The notes under the pieces: generated by a model
Database searches by the model: none
What the model was told of the DNA's origin: nothing
What the model saw: only the letters and a program-made list of their open reading frames with translations
Made by a program: the position numbers and the translations under genes
Part shown: in pieces, positions 7,022 through 17,248 of the stretch
Layout: the number at the start of each line of letters is the position of its first letter
How positions within the stretch are numbered: position 1 is the first letter of the stretch
NCBI GenBank assembly: GCA_024695725.1
Contig: JAILHQ010000030.1
Span: forward strand, 1 to 36,299
Length of the DNA: 36,299 nucleotides
DNA from: Cyanobacteria bacterium RUI128
Lineage (GTDB): Bacteria > Cyanobacteriota > Vampirovibrionia > Gastranaerophilales > Gastranaerophilaceae
Reading direction: 5' to 3'

Positions 7022-7060
7022 CAAAGAGGACAGATAAAAATCTGTCCTCTTTGTTTTATT
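7022..7060 (+). terminator. Strong terminator after glgC-transporter operon
   Basis: CAAAGAGGACAGAT (7022-7035) and ATCTGTCCTCTTTG (7040-7053) pair perfectly over the loop AAAA and are followed by TTTTATTTTTATT. The T tail is on the plus strand. The minus-strand SIMPL gene ends at 7069, so its transcript also runs into this hairpin. Confidence 0.95.
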
Positions 7061-7068
7061 TTTATTAA

Positions 7069-7794
7069 CTATTTAATTTTAAAGATAACGTTTGCAACTG
7101 CTGTAACTTTTTTCTCAATAGATTCTGTGTTAAAAATACCGCTGTCGCTTACATCTGTTGAATCGGGTGATGTGATTTGAAATACCCCCATTTTTACCGA
7201 TTGAATCTTTCCTGTTCTGTTGTGTGTTGCTTTAAGCATAGCTGATGCTCTCTGCTTTGCATCTTTTGCCGCTTCGTTCAAGAGTTCAACCTTTAAGTCC
7301 GATATCTTTGAATAATAGTATTCAGGAGAGTTTACATCTAAATCAATTCCCTTATCCATAAGTGATGTTATATCGGTGGATAATTCTTTTATTAGTTCAA
7401 CATTATCAGATTTTATTTCGATAGGCTGCTGAACGTTGTAGTATTCAACGTCGTTTGATGTGTTCCCGTTCGGAAGCATTCTGTATGTGTTGTAATGATT
7501 TGTTGTTTTGATGTTAATATCTTCTTCCTTTATTCCTTTAGATATTAAATATGATTTTACAATCGGAAGTTGTTTTTTTATTACATCGTATGCTATTTTT
7601 CTGGTTTTTTGTCTTGTGATAATGTTAAAATATAGAGATCCTTTATCTGATTTAACCACTTTTGATGCAGAACCTGTAACTGATATCCCTTCGTTGGGTA
7701 AAGCACCTGACACGATTGTTGTTGCTATAACCAGTCCTAGTGCTAAAACCAGTGCCAGCAGTAATATTTGAAATCTTTCTATTTTTTCTAACAT
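7069..7794 (-). CDS. SIMPL-domain (DUF541) membrane-anchored protein
   Basis: A 241-residue protein with an N-terminal membrane anchor (about residues 8-30, LLLALVLALGLVIATTIVSG) and the rest presumably in the periplasm. ISVTGSASKVVKSD just after the anchor, the central region with YYNVQQPIEI, and LLNEAAKDAKQRASAML near residue 175 fit the SIMPL / YggE family. Members have been linked to oxidative stress and membrane-associated complexes, but no reaction is defined. The gene is divergent from the Cys-cluster protein and ends nine bases from the glgC-operon terminator. The family call is fairly safe; the role is unknown. Confidence 0.75.
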   Translation of the reverse strand: MLEKIERFQILLLALVLALGLVIATTIVSGALPNEGISVTGSASKVVKSDKGSLYFNIITRQKTRKIAYDVIKKQLPIVKSYLISKGIKEEDINIKTTNHYNTYRMLPNGNTSNDVEYYNVQQPIEIKSDNVELIKELSTDITSLMDKGIDLDVNSPEYYYSKISDLKVELLNEAAKDAKQRASAMLKATHNRTGKIQSVKMGVFQITSPDSTDVSDSGIFNTESIEKKVTAVANVIFKIK

Positions 7795-7893
7795 AGTTTG
7801 CCCTCCTATTTAAAAATATTATATAGCAAAATTTTTAAAGCAATACATATCTTAATTTATCGGCTCAATTATGTTACAATATTTATGTTTACT

Positions 7894-8493
7894 ATGGAAA
7901 ATTACATTAAATTCTTAGATTACCTTATGGGTAATATTAATAATTATTTTGAAGAGCAGGCACCATATATTAAATGTAAGATGGGGTGTGCTAAGTGCTG
8001 TTCTAACGGTGATTACCCCTTTTCTGAAATAGAGCTTGAATACCTGAAACAAGGCTTCAATAAACTTGATGAGGATACAAAGTACAGAATTAAAGAAAAC
8101 ATAAAACAAATTATTGCCGAAAAAAGTCAATGCAATGAGGGGACATATACATATAAATGTCCGTTTCTTATTGATAACATATGTTCAGTATATGAACAGC
8201 GCGGTATTATTTGCAGAACCTTTGGGCTGATTTATCTAAAAGAAGGCGCAAAAATGCAGATTCCTTTTTGTGCGTATGAAGGGTTAAATTATTCAAACAT
8301 TCTTGATCCGGAAAAAGATATGTTAATGGCTGATAAAATGCAGGACTTGGGGATAACAGTTGAACCAAAAGCCTACAACATTCACTATTCACTTCTCACA
8401 AGTGATAAAGTCGGACATGCATTCCAGTTTGAATACGGGAAAAAGTCCTCTCTGGTTGATTTATTAGCAAATGATAAAACTTTTACTCCGTAA
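7894..8493 (+). CDS. YkgJ-type cysteine-cluster (putative metal-binding) protein
   Basis: About 199 residues. Near the start is C-x3-C-x2-CC (KCKMGCAKCC); in the middle are CPFL, NICSVYEQRG and IICRTFG. This is the CxxCxxCC / CPFL / YExRG-x-CR pattern of the YkgJ family (UPF0153), thought to bind zinc or iron-sulfur; the function is unknown. The frame is open from 7798, but I take the ATG at 7894 (7885 is the alternative). TACAAT at 7875-7880 puts the likely transcription start close to 7887, there is no ribosome site, and the upstream residues are not typical of the family. The stop at 8491-8493 touches the stop of the opposing peptidase gene with no base between. Confidence 0.75.
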   Translation: MENYIKFLDYLMGNINNYFEEQAPYIKCKMGCAKCCSNGDYPFSEIELEYLKQGFNKLDEDTKYRIKENIKQIIAEKSQCNEGTYTYKCPFLIDNICSVYEQRGIICRTFGLIYLKEGAKMQIPFCAYEGLNYSNILDPEKDMLMADKMQDLGITVEPKAYNIHYSLLTSDKVGHAFQFEYGKKSSLVDLLANDKTFTP

Positions 8494-11340
8494 TTATTTT
8501 ATCAGGCCGTTTAAGTAGTTGTCATTAGCATCAATTGTTGCTTTTGATGCTCTTATTGAATACATTGGTTTCCCTGCAAAGATGTGTTTTGCCGCTTTTT
8601 CAAGGTCTTCTTTTGTAATTGTGTCAATAAGTTCATACTGTTTGTTAAAATGTTCTAATCCGTTTACTGAATTCAAACCGCCTGATATCATTGATACTTT
8701 ACTGAATTGGTTATCGAATTTATCCAGCAGCTCACGCTTATAAACAAGTTTTGCTGCACTCAGTTCGGCATCTGATATATCACCTGATTTGATTTTGTTT
8801 ATTTGTCTTGTAAAGCCATCAATTGATTTCTGAACGTTGTTATAACTTTTCAAATCAGGACTGTCCGTTGTCGTTAAAATATTGCAGACAAGTGTTCCTG
8901 TTCTTGCAGGCGACGGTATAAATTCTGAAAATACACTGTATGCTAATTTTTCTTTTTCTCTAAGGTTATTGAATAAGCCTGATTCTTCCCCTTTAGAAAG
9001 TATGCTATTAAGCAGTGAGTACGTTGTTAATGATTTTGTATCGTGCTCCATTGGGAAGGTGTATGCCTGAATGATGTCTGCTTGAGCAGTGTTTGCATTA
9101 TCTCTGACAACAACGCTCTTCTTTGCAGGCACAAAATCATTAAATATAGCTGGTTTTGTTTCGTGCATCGGTTGTATTTCAGATAATGCTCTGTCTACAA
9201 CGTTTTTAATATTCGGATACTTTTCCATAGGCAAACTTGCCGAGAAGGTTATACCGCCGTTATCAACAAGATATTTGTGTAAACCCTTTACATCCGCCAG
9301 GGTAATATTATCAAGGTTATTTAGTATATCTTTTGTAGAATAGCCCTGCGGTGAATTAGGATATAAATTATGTTTTAGGTTGTCAAACGCTGAAGGCTGT
9401 CTTGTAAGAAGTTCTGTTTTTAAATCTTTTTTTGCTTTTTCAAAGGTTTTTCCCGAAAAATCAGGGTTAAAAAGTGATTCCTTCATAACACTCATTGCTA
9501 CTGCGATATTTTTAGCAGGAACTTCAGCCTCATAATAGGTATAACTGTTTGTAGTTCCAGTGAATGCATTGATATTATTCTTATCTACAAGTGCAACTAT
9601 ATCGTCTGTTGATTTTGAGATGACGTCTTCTAACAGTTCCATAACTCCCGGTTTTGTATCTGCAGGGGTCTGTGCCGTGATATATGTTGAGAAGGAAGCA
9701 ATATTGTTGTTTGAATTTGTTATTGCTACTTCGCAATTATTAGGAAGCTTATATCTGTAAATACTATCAAGATTTAATGGCTCTATTTTCTTGTCAGTAG
9801 TGCTTGCTGAGTGCCCCGTAAAGCTTATTGCCTGAGCTTTTGTGTAATTCTTACCTATTGTATCAGCGTTTTCGCTGTCAGGGTGAATAACGGCTATTGA
9901 AGCTTTGTTTAAATCATAATATTTTTTTGCTGCATTAACTAAGTCTTCTGCAGTCATATTGTCTATTATTTTAATTGCATCAGTAGTTTGTGAAATTCCG
10001 CCGCAGAGTGATTCTGAGCCGATCATGTAGTTCAGCTTTTCTGTGTCTTCATAATTCTTTTCTATCTTCATCTTTAGCCCTGTTTTCAGAGTTTCCATTT
10101 CTTCATCAGTAGGGGCTTTAAAGTTCTTTACCTTATCAAAGATTGATTTCAACGCAATCTCAGAATTTTCTTCAGTTGTTGTATAAGTTAGAGTTGTAAC
10201 TGTGTTGTCACTCGGCTCTGTTCTGAATTTTTCGTTTCCAGCAAAAACATCTACGCCGTACGGTTCAAGCGCTTCTGATACAATTGAGTGTTTTTTATTG
10301 AACATAAGGTGATTAAGAGCCATAAGCTCTATATTTCCTCTTGCATCATTGTTTGCTGGCCCGCTAAAGCATATTACACCTGAAGTGGCAACGGCTTTTA
10401 GCGAAATAATATCTTTTCTCACAGTGTGGTCAATAAGGTTCAGAGGTTCAATCCTTCTTGCAGGATTTTGCGGATTTTCGCCCTTGAAGTTTTTTGCTAT
10501 TATTTCAATAGCCTTATCAGGTTCAATATCTCCCGTAACAACTGTTGTCATATTTGCAGGGAAATAGTTGTTTTTGTAGTAGTCTGTAACCTTTTTACTG
10601 TCAACGTTTAATATGTTATCAACCCTGCCTGCGACAAGGTCATCTGAAGTGGTATTTATTTGGTAAAGATTTTTTATTGCGGCATGTGTCGCAATTGAAT
10701 CCGGAATGTCACTATACATATTGATTTCAGATGTAACAGGGCCATGTTCCTTTTCTGTCATCTCCTGTGACAATTCAAGGTTATTCATCATGGATGACTG
10801 CATCTGAACAATATATTCAAAACTGTCTTTCTTAAACTGAGGAATAGATATTGTATAGTTTGTTTCTGCAAAATTAGTGGATGCATTTGTATAACCACCG
10901 AGATCTGCAACCAGCTTATGAACATCACTATTTCCAAGTTTCATGTAGCCGTTAGTACCTTTTGTCCCGTTGAAGGCCATATGCTCACAGAAGTGGCTAA
11001 TGCCGCGTTCATCGTCTTTTTCGTTTAATGCCCCCGTATTTACATAGGTGTTAAGAACGATTTTAGAACCTTCTTTTGGTGCAATATAAACTCTCTGACC
11101 ATTATTTAACTTGTAGCAATGAATTTCCTGCCCGTTAGATAACTTTTTAACTCCAATTTTTGAATAGGTCGCAGGGACAGAAACGCCATAATCAGGTGTA
11201 ACATTAGGCATTTCAGCAGGTTTTACTTCTTTGTTTGCTGTGTTAGTTTGTTCAGCAGAAACTTCAGGGTGTTCTTTTGCACCACCTATTTGTATCCTGT
11301 TTCTAAAATCATTAAAAAAAGAATTGTTATAGCTATACAT
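8494..11340 (-). CDS. Large M16 (pitrilysin/insulinase family) zinc metallopeptidase
   Basis: A 948-residue protein with two M16 halves. The inverted zinc motif is H116-F-C-E119-H120 in GISHFCEHMAFNG, and E198 and E205 seven residues apart supply the downstream glutamates, so the first half should be active. The second half (about residue 520 on) lacks the motif, as usual for the inactive half that closes the chamber. A linker carries AISFTGHS at about 503-511. The N-terminus has no signal peptide but a ~55-residue polar, Pro- and Glu-rich extension. The family degrades peptides or processes precursors. A possible promoter (TTGATA 11382-11387, 17-base spacer, TATAGA 11359-11364) lies just before the start; the ribosome site is weak. 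It ends against the Cys-cluster gene with no terminator between. Confidence 0.9.
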   Translation of the reverse strand: MYSYNNSFFNDFRNRIQIGGAKEHPEVSAEQTNTANKEVKPAEMPNVTPDYGVSVPATYSKIGVKKLSNGQEIHCYKLNNGQRVYIAPKEGSKIVLNTYVNTGALNEKDDERGISHFCEHMAFNGTKGTNGYMKLGNSDVHKLVADLGGYTNASTNFAETNYTISIPQFKKDSFEYIVQMQSSMMNNLELSQEMTEKEHGPVTSEINMYSDIPDSIATHAAIKNLYQINTTSDDLVAGRVDNILNVDSKKVTDYYKNNYFPANMTTVVTGDIEPDKAIEIIAKNFKGENPQNPARRIEPLNLIDHTVRKDIISLKAVATSGVICFSGPANNDARGNIELMALNHLMFNKKHSIVSEALEPYGVDVFAGNEKFRTEPSDNTVTTLTYTTTEENSEIALKSIFDKVKNFKAPTDEEMETLKTGLKMKIEKNYEDTEKLNYMIGSESLCGGISQTTDAIKIIDNMTAEDLVNAAKKYYDLNKASIAVIHPDSENADTIGKNYTKAQAISFTGHSASTTDKKIEPLNLDSIYRYKLPNNCEVAITNSNNNIASFSTYITAQTPADTKPGVMELLEDVISKSTDDIVALVDKNNINAFTGTTNSYTYYEAEVPAKNIAVAMSVMKESLFNPDFSGKTFEKAKKDLKTELLTRQPSAFDNLKHNLYPNSPQGYSTKDILNNLDNITLADVKGLHKYLVDNGGITFSASLPMEKYPNIKNVVDRALSEIQPMHETKPAIFNDFVPAKKSVVVRDNANTAQADIIQAYTFPMEHDTKSLTTYSLLNSILSKGEESGLFNNLREKEKLAYSVFSEFIPSPARTGTLVCNILTTTDSPDLKSYNNVQKSIDGFTRQINKIKSGDISDAELSAAKLVYKRELLDKFDNQFSKVSMISGGLNSVNGLEHFNKQYELIDTITKEDLEKAAKHIFAGKPMYSIRASKATIDANDNYLNGLIK

Positions 11341-11447
11341 AGAAAATCTTCACTTCAGTCTATATTATTATAAAACCATTTTATCAACTTTTTTGCTAGT
11401 GTTGAATAAATTGTTACAAACAGAGCAGTTCTGAAGAGATAAAGTTT

Positions 11448-12086
11448 TTATAAAATATTTCTTGTATGGCAGTCTGTGCCGCCTGTTTTGACGAGATTGT
11501 ATTTATCAGCTATTTCCATAACTTTTTCTGTTGTATGGAACTTAAATATTTTTCTGTGGCGTTGATATGGGTAATATACTTCAATTCCGTCAAGTCCGAT
11601 ATCGATAAGTTTTGCGACGAACTTATCAAGATTTATAGCCCAACAGCAAGCAGGGTGTGCTAATACAGCTATACCGCCTGCCTGGTGTATTGCATCAATA
11701 AGCTTTTTAACGTTCCTTCTTGCAAAGATTCTAACAATATCAGCTTCCGTTCCTTGTTTTGTCTTAGCCATAAACTTGGTAAGCTTAGGGTTTTCAACAT
11801 CTATACCGTATGCAAGCAAATGCATAAACACATAGCCATACCAGCAGTCAAACTCAACAGCAGGCAGCAATATTGAATCTCTGTACTGCTTATGACCTTC
11901 AACCGTGTTATGATCACATATTGCTATCTTTCTGAAACCTAAATCTCTTGCCTGGCGTATAATATCGTCAAATTCGGCATTCCCGTCCGAATATTTTGAA
12001 TGGATATGCAGGTTTACAAAATCAAAATACTCTTCTTCTTTAAAGCTGTTTATTAATTCTTTTACTTCTTCTCTATGCTGATTCAT
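11448..12086 (-). CDS. PHP-domain metal-dependent phosphoesterase
   Basis: A 212-residue PHP-family hydrolase with its metal ligands in order: H27-x-H29 and D34 in NLHIHSKYSDG, D58-H59 in ICDHNTVEGH, E78 in LPAVEFD, the His of LAHPACC, and D and H in GGTDCH near the end. Stand-alone PHP proteins of this size include 3',5'-nucleotide bisphosphate phosphatases / RNase AM-like enzymes and histidinol phosphatases. The TVEGH and LPAVEFD context is closer to the first group, but I would not fix the substrate. It lies just upstream of the large peptidase on the same strand, about 107 bases away, and is divergent from the membrane protein at 12185. No terminator is seen after it. Confidence 0.85.
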   Translation of the reverse strand: MNQHREEVKELINSFKEEEYFDFVNLHIHSKYSDGNAEFDDIIRQARDLGFRKIAICDHNTVEGHKQYRDSILLPAVEFDCWYGYVFMHLLAYGIDVENPKLTKFMAKTKQGTEADIVRIFARRNVKKLIDAIHQAGGIAVLAHPACCWAINLDKFVAKLIDIGLDGIEVYYPYQRHRKIFKFHTTEKVMEIADKYNLVKTGGTDCHTRNIL

Positions 12087-12184
12087 TGTTAAATATTCTC
12101 TGTTTACAATTAGATATTCTGGTAATAAAATTATACAATAAAGGGTAAATAAAAAAAATATATTTTTATAAAAATAAGTGAATT

Positions 12185-13141
12185 ATGGCAAAAAATACTA
12201 AAACAATATTTGAAATATTTTTACAGGGAGTCGGTTTGTATGCTACAAATATAGATAGATTTGTAAGATATATGTTATTCCCTGTGTTAGGTCAATTAGC
12301 AGGTTTAGTGCTTACGACGATAATAGTTTATTCTTTCTGTGAGTACAAAACTGTTATTTTATCGAACGTTCCGATACTGAAAAATCAGTTGTACATGAAC
12401 ATTGCACTTGGTGTTATACTCCTTCCGGTTATTGCACTATGGCTGAAATCTATATGGGACTATATCGTTGCATATGCGGCTGTTAATTCAATGACAGAAA
12501 ACATGCTGAAATCGCAAAGGGTTTATGACATTCCTGCCCATACAATGATGGTTACAAGACGCCCTATGTCATATATTGGGCTTTGGATACTTTATTCGGG
12601 GATAATTTTGCTGAGTTTTGTTCCTATCTTTACCGTTTTTTGTTGGATACTTCTGATATATTATGCCTTCGTATTTCAGATATTTATATTTGAGCCTGAA
12701 CTGACTCCGGTAGAGTGTTTTAAGAAAAGTTCTTATTATGTCAGGGGCAGTTTCGGACAAACTATGCTGATGATTGCATTAATTGGCGGTCTTACGTATA
12801 TTATTTTCCCTCAAATACTGTTAGCCTTTTTAGATACGGTTAAAGCAGTTGTTTCTTTAAGAGATCTTATTCTTCCATATATTTCAGTTCCTTCGTTGGA
12901 CTGGATAAATATGGTGCTTTCAGCAATGGGGCTTAAGCAGATTATGCCGCTTCAGGTTTCCTTGTTTATTGTTCAGTTTTTAATATGGATTGTAATAATA
13001 CAGATGTTGCTTCCTTTAAGGGTTATTTGTCTGTGTTTATGGTATAAAAATTTTCACAATGATGCCGGGGCTATGAAACAGATTGATGACAGAATTTTAG
13101 AGCGTGCCGGTGCAAAGAAAAGTCAAAGAAGAAAAAAATAG
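12185..13141 (+). CDS. Multi-pass membrane protein of unknown function
   Basis: A 318-residue protein with about six hydrophobic segments (near residues 28-50, 68-90, 128-150, 150-170, 190-215 and 255-285) and a basic C-terminus (AGAKKSQRRKK). No transporter or enzyme signature was recognised. The arrangement, with FEPELTPVECFKKSSYYVRG between helices, resembles DUF975/YciC-like integral membrane proteins, but this is only an impression. The ATG has no clear Shine-Dalgarno; TATACAAT lies about 45 bases upstream. It heads a plus-strand run: its stop codon is directly followed by the ATG of the zinc-ribbon protein, then by rph. Confidence 0.7.
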   Translation: MAKNTKTIFEIFLQGVGLYATNIDRFVRYMLFPVLGQLAGLVLTTIIVYSFCEYKTVILSNVPILKNQLYMNIALGVILLPVIALWLKSIWDYIVAYAAVNSMTENMLKSQRVYDIPAHTMMVTRRPMSYIGLWILYSGIILLSFVPIFTVFCWILLIYYAFVFQIFIFEPELTPVECFKKSSYYVRGSFGQTMLMIALIGGLTYIIFPQILLAFLDTVKAVVSLRDLILPYISVPSLDWINMVLSAMGLKQIMPLQVSLFIVQFLIWIVIIQMLLPLRVICLCLWYKNFHNDAGAMKQIDDRILERAGAKKSQRRKK

Positions 13142-13378
13142 ATGTTTGTTTGCAAAAATTGTAAATCCGTAGATAAGTTTGAATTGATGTTTTCACCTGA
13201 TTATAAGGGAAATAAATCATTTAAGCTGAAATATAATGAAAACAACGAGATAGAAATAACGGTTGATGGTTATACGTTTGTCCCTGATTTGACCTTTATG
13301 AACCAGTTTTCTGTTTGCAAATATTGCGGACAAATATATATGTGGGATTATGAGGATAATTATCAGAACAAAAAGTAA
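13142..13378 (+). CDS. Small zinc-ribbon-like protein
   Basis: A 78-residue protein with two CxxC knuckles, C4-x2-C7 and C59-x2-C62, around a charged middle with beta character (NNEIEITVDGYTF). The four cysteines are the usual ligand set of a zinc ribbon. No DNA-binding or enzyme domain is attached, so the role is unknown. The ATG follows the stop of the membrane protein gene with no gap, and rph follows after 23 bases, so translation is probably coupled within one operon. The size and clean frame support a real gene. Confidence 0.7.
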   Translation: MFVCKNCKSVDKFELMFSPDYKGNKSFKLKYNENNEIEITVDGYTFVPDLTFMNQFSVCKYCGQIYMWDYEDNYQNKK

Positions 13379-13401
13379 AAATAGTTTATAAGGAGAGTTT
13401 T

Positions 13402-14106
13402 ATGAGAAAAAATAACAGAGCTAATAATGAGCTGAGGCCGATAAAGTTTACAAATAATTTCACAAAGCACGCACTTGGTTCTGTTTTGGTAGAATTTGGC
13501 GATACTAAAGTTATTACAACAGCATCTGTTGATTATAAAAAACCAAAATGGATGGAGCCTGATGACAACAGGGGCTGGGTTACTGCAGAATATTCACTTC
13601 TTCCGTCTGCAACCAACACAAGATGCTCAAGAGAAAGAAGTAAAGTGTCTGGCAGAACTCATGAAATTCAGCGTTTAATTGGAAGAAGTCTCAGAGCATG
13701 TGTTGATTTATCAAAAATGTCTGATTTAACAATTACCATTGATGCTGATGTTATACAGGCAGACGGTGGTACTCGCACAGCTAGCATATGCGGTGGTTTT
13801 CTTGCGTTGAGAGAGGCAGTTAAAAAGCTTATAGCATCTGGTGAATTAAAGGAAAGTCCTATTATTGAACCTGTTGCGGCTATTTCTATTGGTTTACTTG
13901 ATAAAGATATTTTGCTTGATCTTGACTATGAGGAAGATTCTCATGCCAGAGTCGATTCAAATGTTGTTCTTACTCAAAGCGGTAAAATAGTTGATTTTCA
14001 GACAACAGCTGAAGGGGAACCGTATGAAAAGAAACAAATGGATGAATTATTTGATATAGCAGCAAATGGGATAGAGCAAATAATTAAAATGTATGATGAG
14101 GTGTAA
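13402..14106 (+). CDS. rph: Ribonuclease PH
   Basis: Phosphate-dependent 3'-to-5' exoribonuclease that trims tRNA 3' ends in the cytosol. The 234-residue protein starts with the family's RxNNELRPIKFTNNFTKHA region, has WVTAEYSLLPSAT, the Arg-rich SGRTHEIQRLIGRSLRA, and DADVIQADGGTRTASICGG, the phosphate/RNA site. DLDYEEDSHARVDSNVV and FQTTAEGEPYEK follow in the expected order. Length is normal. AAGGAGAG precedes the ATG. It is third in the plus-strand run from 12185; the metallophosphoesterase-like gene starts 43 bases on. Confidence 0.95.
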   Translation: MRKNNRANNELRPIKFTNNFTKHALGSVLVEFGDTKVITTASVDYKKPKWMEPDDNRGWVTAEYSLLPSATNTRCSRERSKVSGRTHEIQRLIGRSLRACVDLSKMSDLTITIDADVIQADGGTRTASICGGFLALREAVKKLIASGELKESPIIEPVAAISIGLLDKDILLDLDYEEDSHARVDSNVVLTQSGKIVDFQTTAEGEPYEKKQMDELFDIAANGIEQIIKMYDEV

Positions 14107-14149
14107 CACAGGTTCATTTGTGATATCTTATTATTGAGGAGTTTTTAGT

Positions 14150-14920
14150 ATGAAAAAGATATTTGTTTTAATAGTGGCTTTTATTCTGTGTACAGCATCA
14201 GTATTTGCCAAGGATATTAAATTCGCTCAGATTACTGATATCTATTATCGCGGCAGTTCTGATGTCATGGATAAAATCATAAGAGATATCAATAAGACAC
14301 CTGATATTGATTTTGTTGTCTTTACGGGTAATAACCTCGGCAGGCCTAGTGAGAATAATCTAAAGCGTTTTCTAATTGATGCAAAAAGACTTAATAAGCC
14401 GTTTTACGTTGTTTTAGGCAATAAAGACGTATCAAAAACACATAATTTAGACAAAAAAACTTATATGAGTATGGTAAAACGGTATAATAAACTCCATCCT
14501 AAAACTACTAACTATACCTTTAAGAAAGGCGACATTGTCTTTGTTGTGGTTGACGGCAGTAAAGAACTTATACCTAGTATGAACGGTTTTTATAACAAGG
14601 AAACAATTGACTGGGTTGATAAACAGCTTAATAAATACTCAAAGAACAAGATTGTCATATTACAGCATTTCCCGCTTGTTAACAAGCCTAATAATGAATT
14701 TTATTATACCTATAACATTCTTGAGTATATGCAGATGCTGAGTAAGCATAATAATGTCATAGCTGTTGTGACGGGGCACTATAACAAGAATGACGAGGTT
14801 ATGTATAACGGTGTATATCATATAACATCTCCACGTTCGGCTGAAGGAACCTACAAAATAATTGATATTGATGTATCAAACGGAAACAGTGTTTATACTG
14901 TTCTTAAGGATATAAAATAA
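14150..14920 (+). CDS. Exported metallophosphoesterase-like protein with degraded metal site
   Basis: A 256-residue protein with a clear signal peptide (residues 1-20, ending VFA before KD), so exported. The fold markers of calcineurin-type phosphoesterases are all in order but most ligands are changed: D-x-H is D30-I-Y32, G-D is G60-N61, G-N-H-D is G90-N91-K92-D93, and the final G-H-x-H is G209-H210-Y-N212. H173 in LQHFPL and N91 are kept. With this many ligands lost, a two-metal phosphatase reaction is unlikely; a binding role or a different chemistry is possible. A GAGGAG ribosome site precedes the ATG. The stop overlaps the gph start by one base (TAATG), so the two are co-translated. Confidence 0.75.
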   Translation: MKKIFVLIVAFILCTASVFAKDIKFAQITDIYYRGSSDVMDKIIRDINKTPDIDFVVFTGNNLGRPSENNLKRFLIDAKRLNKPFYVVLGNKDVSKTHNLDKKTYMSMVKRYNKLHPKTTNYTFKKGDIVFVVVDGSKELIPSMNGFYNKETIDWVDKQLNKYSKNKIVILQHFPLVNKPNNEFYYTYNILEYMQMLSKHNNVIAVVTGHYNKNDEVMYNGVYHITSPRSAEGTYKIIDIDVSNGNSVYTVLKDIK

Positions 14921-15573
14921 TGGTTTCCGGCTCAATTGATACGGTTATTTTTGACTTGGACGGTACTCTTCTTTATACTCTTGAAGACTTAACTGACAGT
15001 ACAAATTATGCTTTGGCGAAGTTTGATTTTCCTGACAGGACTCTTGATGAGATACGTCAATTTGTCGGAAATGGTGTATCTTTACTGATTGAACGTGCAA
15101 TTCCCGAGGGGAAAGATAATCCACATTTTACTGAATGCCTTGAACTGTTCAAAGAGCACTATTCTGCCAATATGTTTAATAAAACAAAGCCTTATGACGG
15201 TGTAATTGATATGCTTAAACGGCTAAAAGATGAAAAATACAATATTGCTGTTGTTTCAAACAAATTTGAGGATGCTGTAAAAGGTCTGGTTGATAAATAT
15301 TTCTACGGATTAGTTGATGTGGCCGAAGGACAGTGTGATTGCATATCAAAAAAACCTGCTCCTGATGCGGTTTATGATGTGATTTCTAAATTAGGTGTTG
15401 TTGCTGAAAACTGTATTATGATAGGGGATTCTGAAGTCGATATCGAAACCGCTAACAATGCAGGTATTCCTTGTATGAGTGTCGTTTGGGGATACAAGGA
15501 TATTGATTTTCTCTATGCACACGGGGCATCAACCCTCATCTATACTCCTGATGATATTCTTGAGTTGATCTAA
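14920..15573 (+). CDS. gph: HAD-family phosphatase, phosphoglycolate phosphatase type
   Basis: A 217-residue cytosolic haloacid dehalogenase-type hydrolase. Motif I is VIFDLDGTLLYTLEDL (about residues 9-24; the first Asp is the nucleophile), motif II is VVSNK, the motif III lysine is in KKPAPDAV, and motif IV is IGDSEVDIETANNAG. The cap domain lies between I and II. This layout, with CMSVVWGYKD near the end, fits phosphoglycolate phosphatase, although several HAD enzymes of this size act on other small phosphates. It is translationally coupled to the preceding gene. It ends one base from the stop of the opposing tgt gene with no terminator visible. Confidence 0.8.
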   Translation: MVSGSIDTVIFDLDGTLLYTLEDLTDSTNYALAKFDFPDRTLDEIRQFVGNGVSLLIERAIPEGKDNPHFTECLELFKEHYSANMFNKTKPYDGVIDMLKRLKDEKYNIAVVSNKFEDAVKGLVDKYFYGLVDVAEGQCDCISKKPAPDAVYDVISKLGVVAENCIMIGDSEVDIETANNAGIPCMSVVWGYKDIDFLYAHGASTLIYTPDDILELI

Positions 15574-15574
15574 A

Positions 15575-17168
<1,594 letters not shown>

Positions 17169-17204
17169 ATAAAACTCCCTATATTTTGTAACTGTATATC
17201 TTAT

Positions 17205-17233
17205 ATTAGACCATAAAATCTGAGTTATGACAA
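17205..17233 (-). promoter_or_regulatory. Candidate promoter for ndk-tgt
   Basis: On the minus strand TTGTCA (17228-17233), a 17-base spacer, TCTAAT (17205-17210). It lies in the 80 bases between ffh and ndk and would allow ndk-tgt to be expressed apart from ffh. Confidence 0.45.
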
Positions 17234-17248
17234 TTATTTAAGAATTAA

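Noticed and set aside
10440..10460. GGTTCAATCC resembling a tRNA T-loop
   Set aside because: It lies inside the M16 peptidase coding region with no acceptor or anticodon stems around it.
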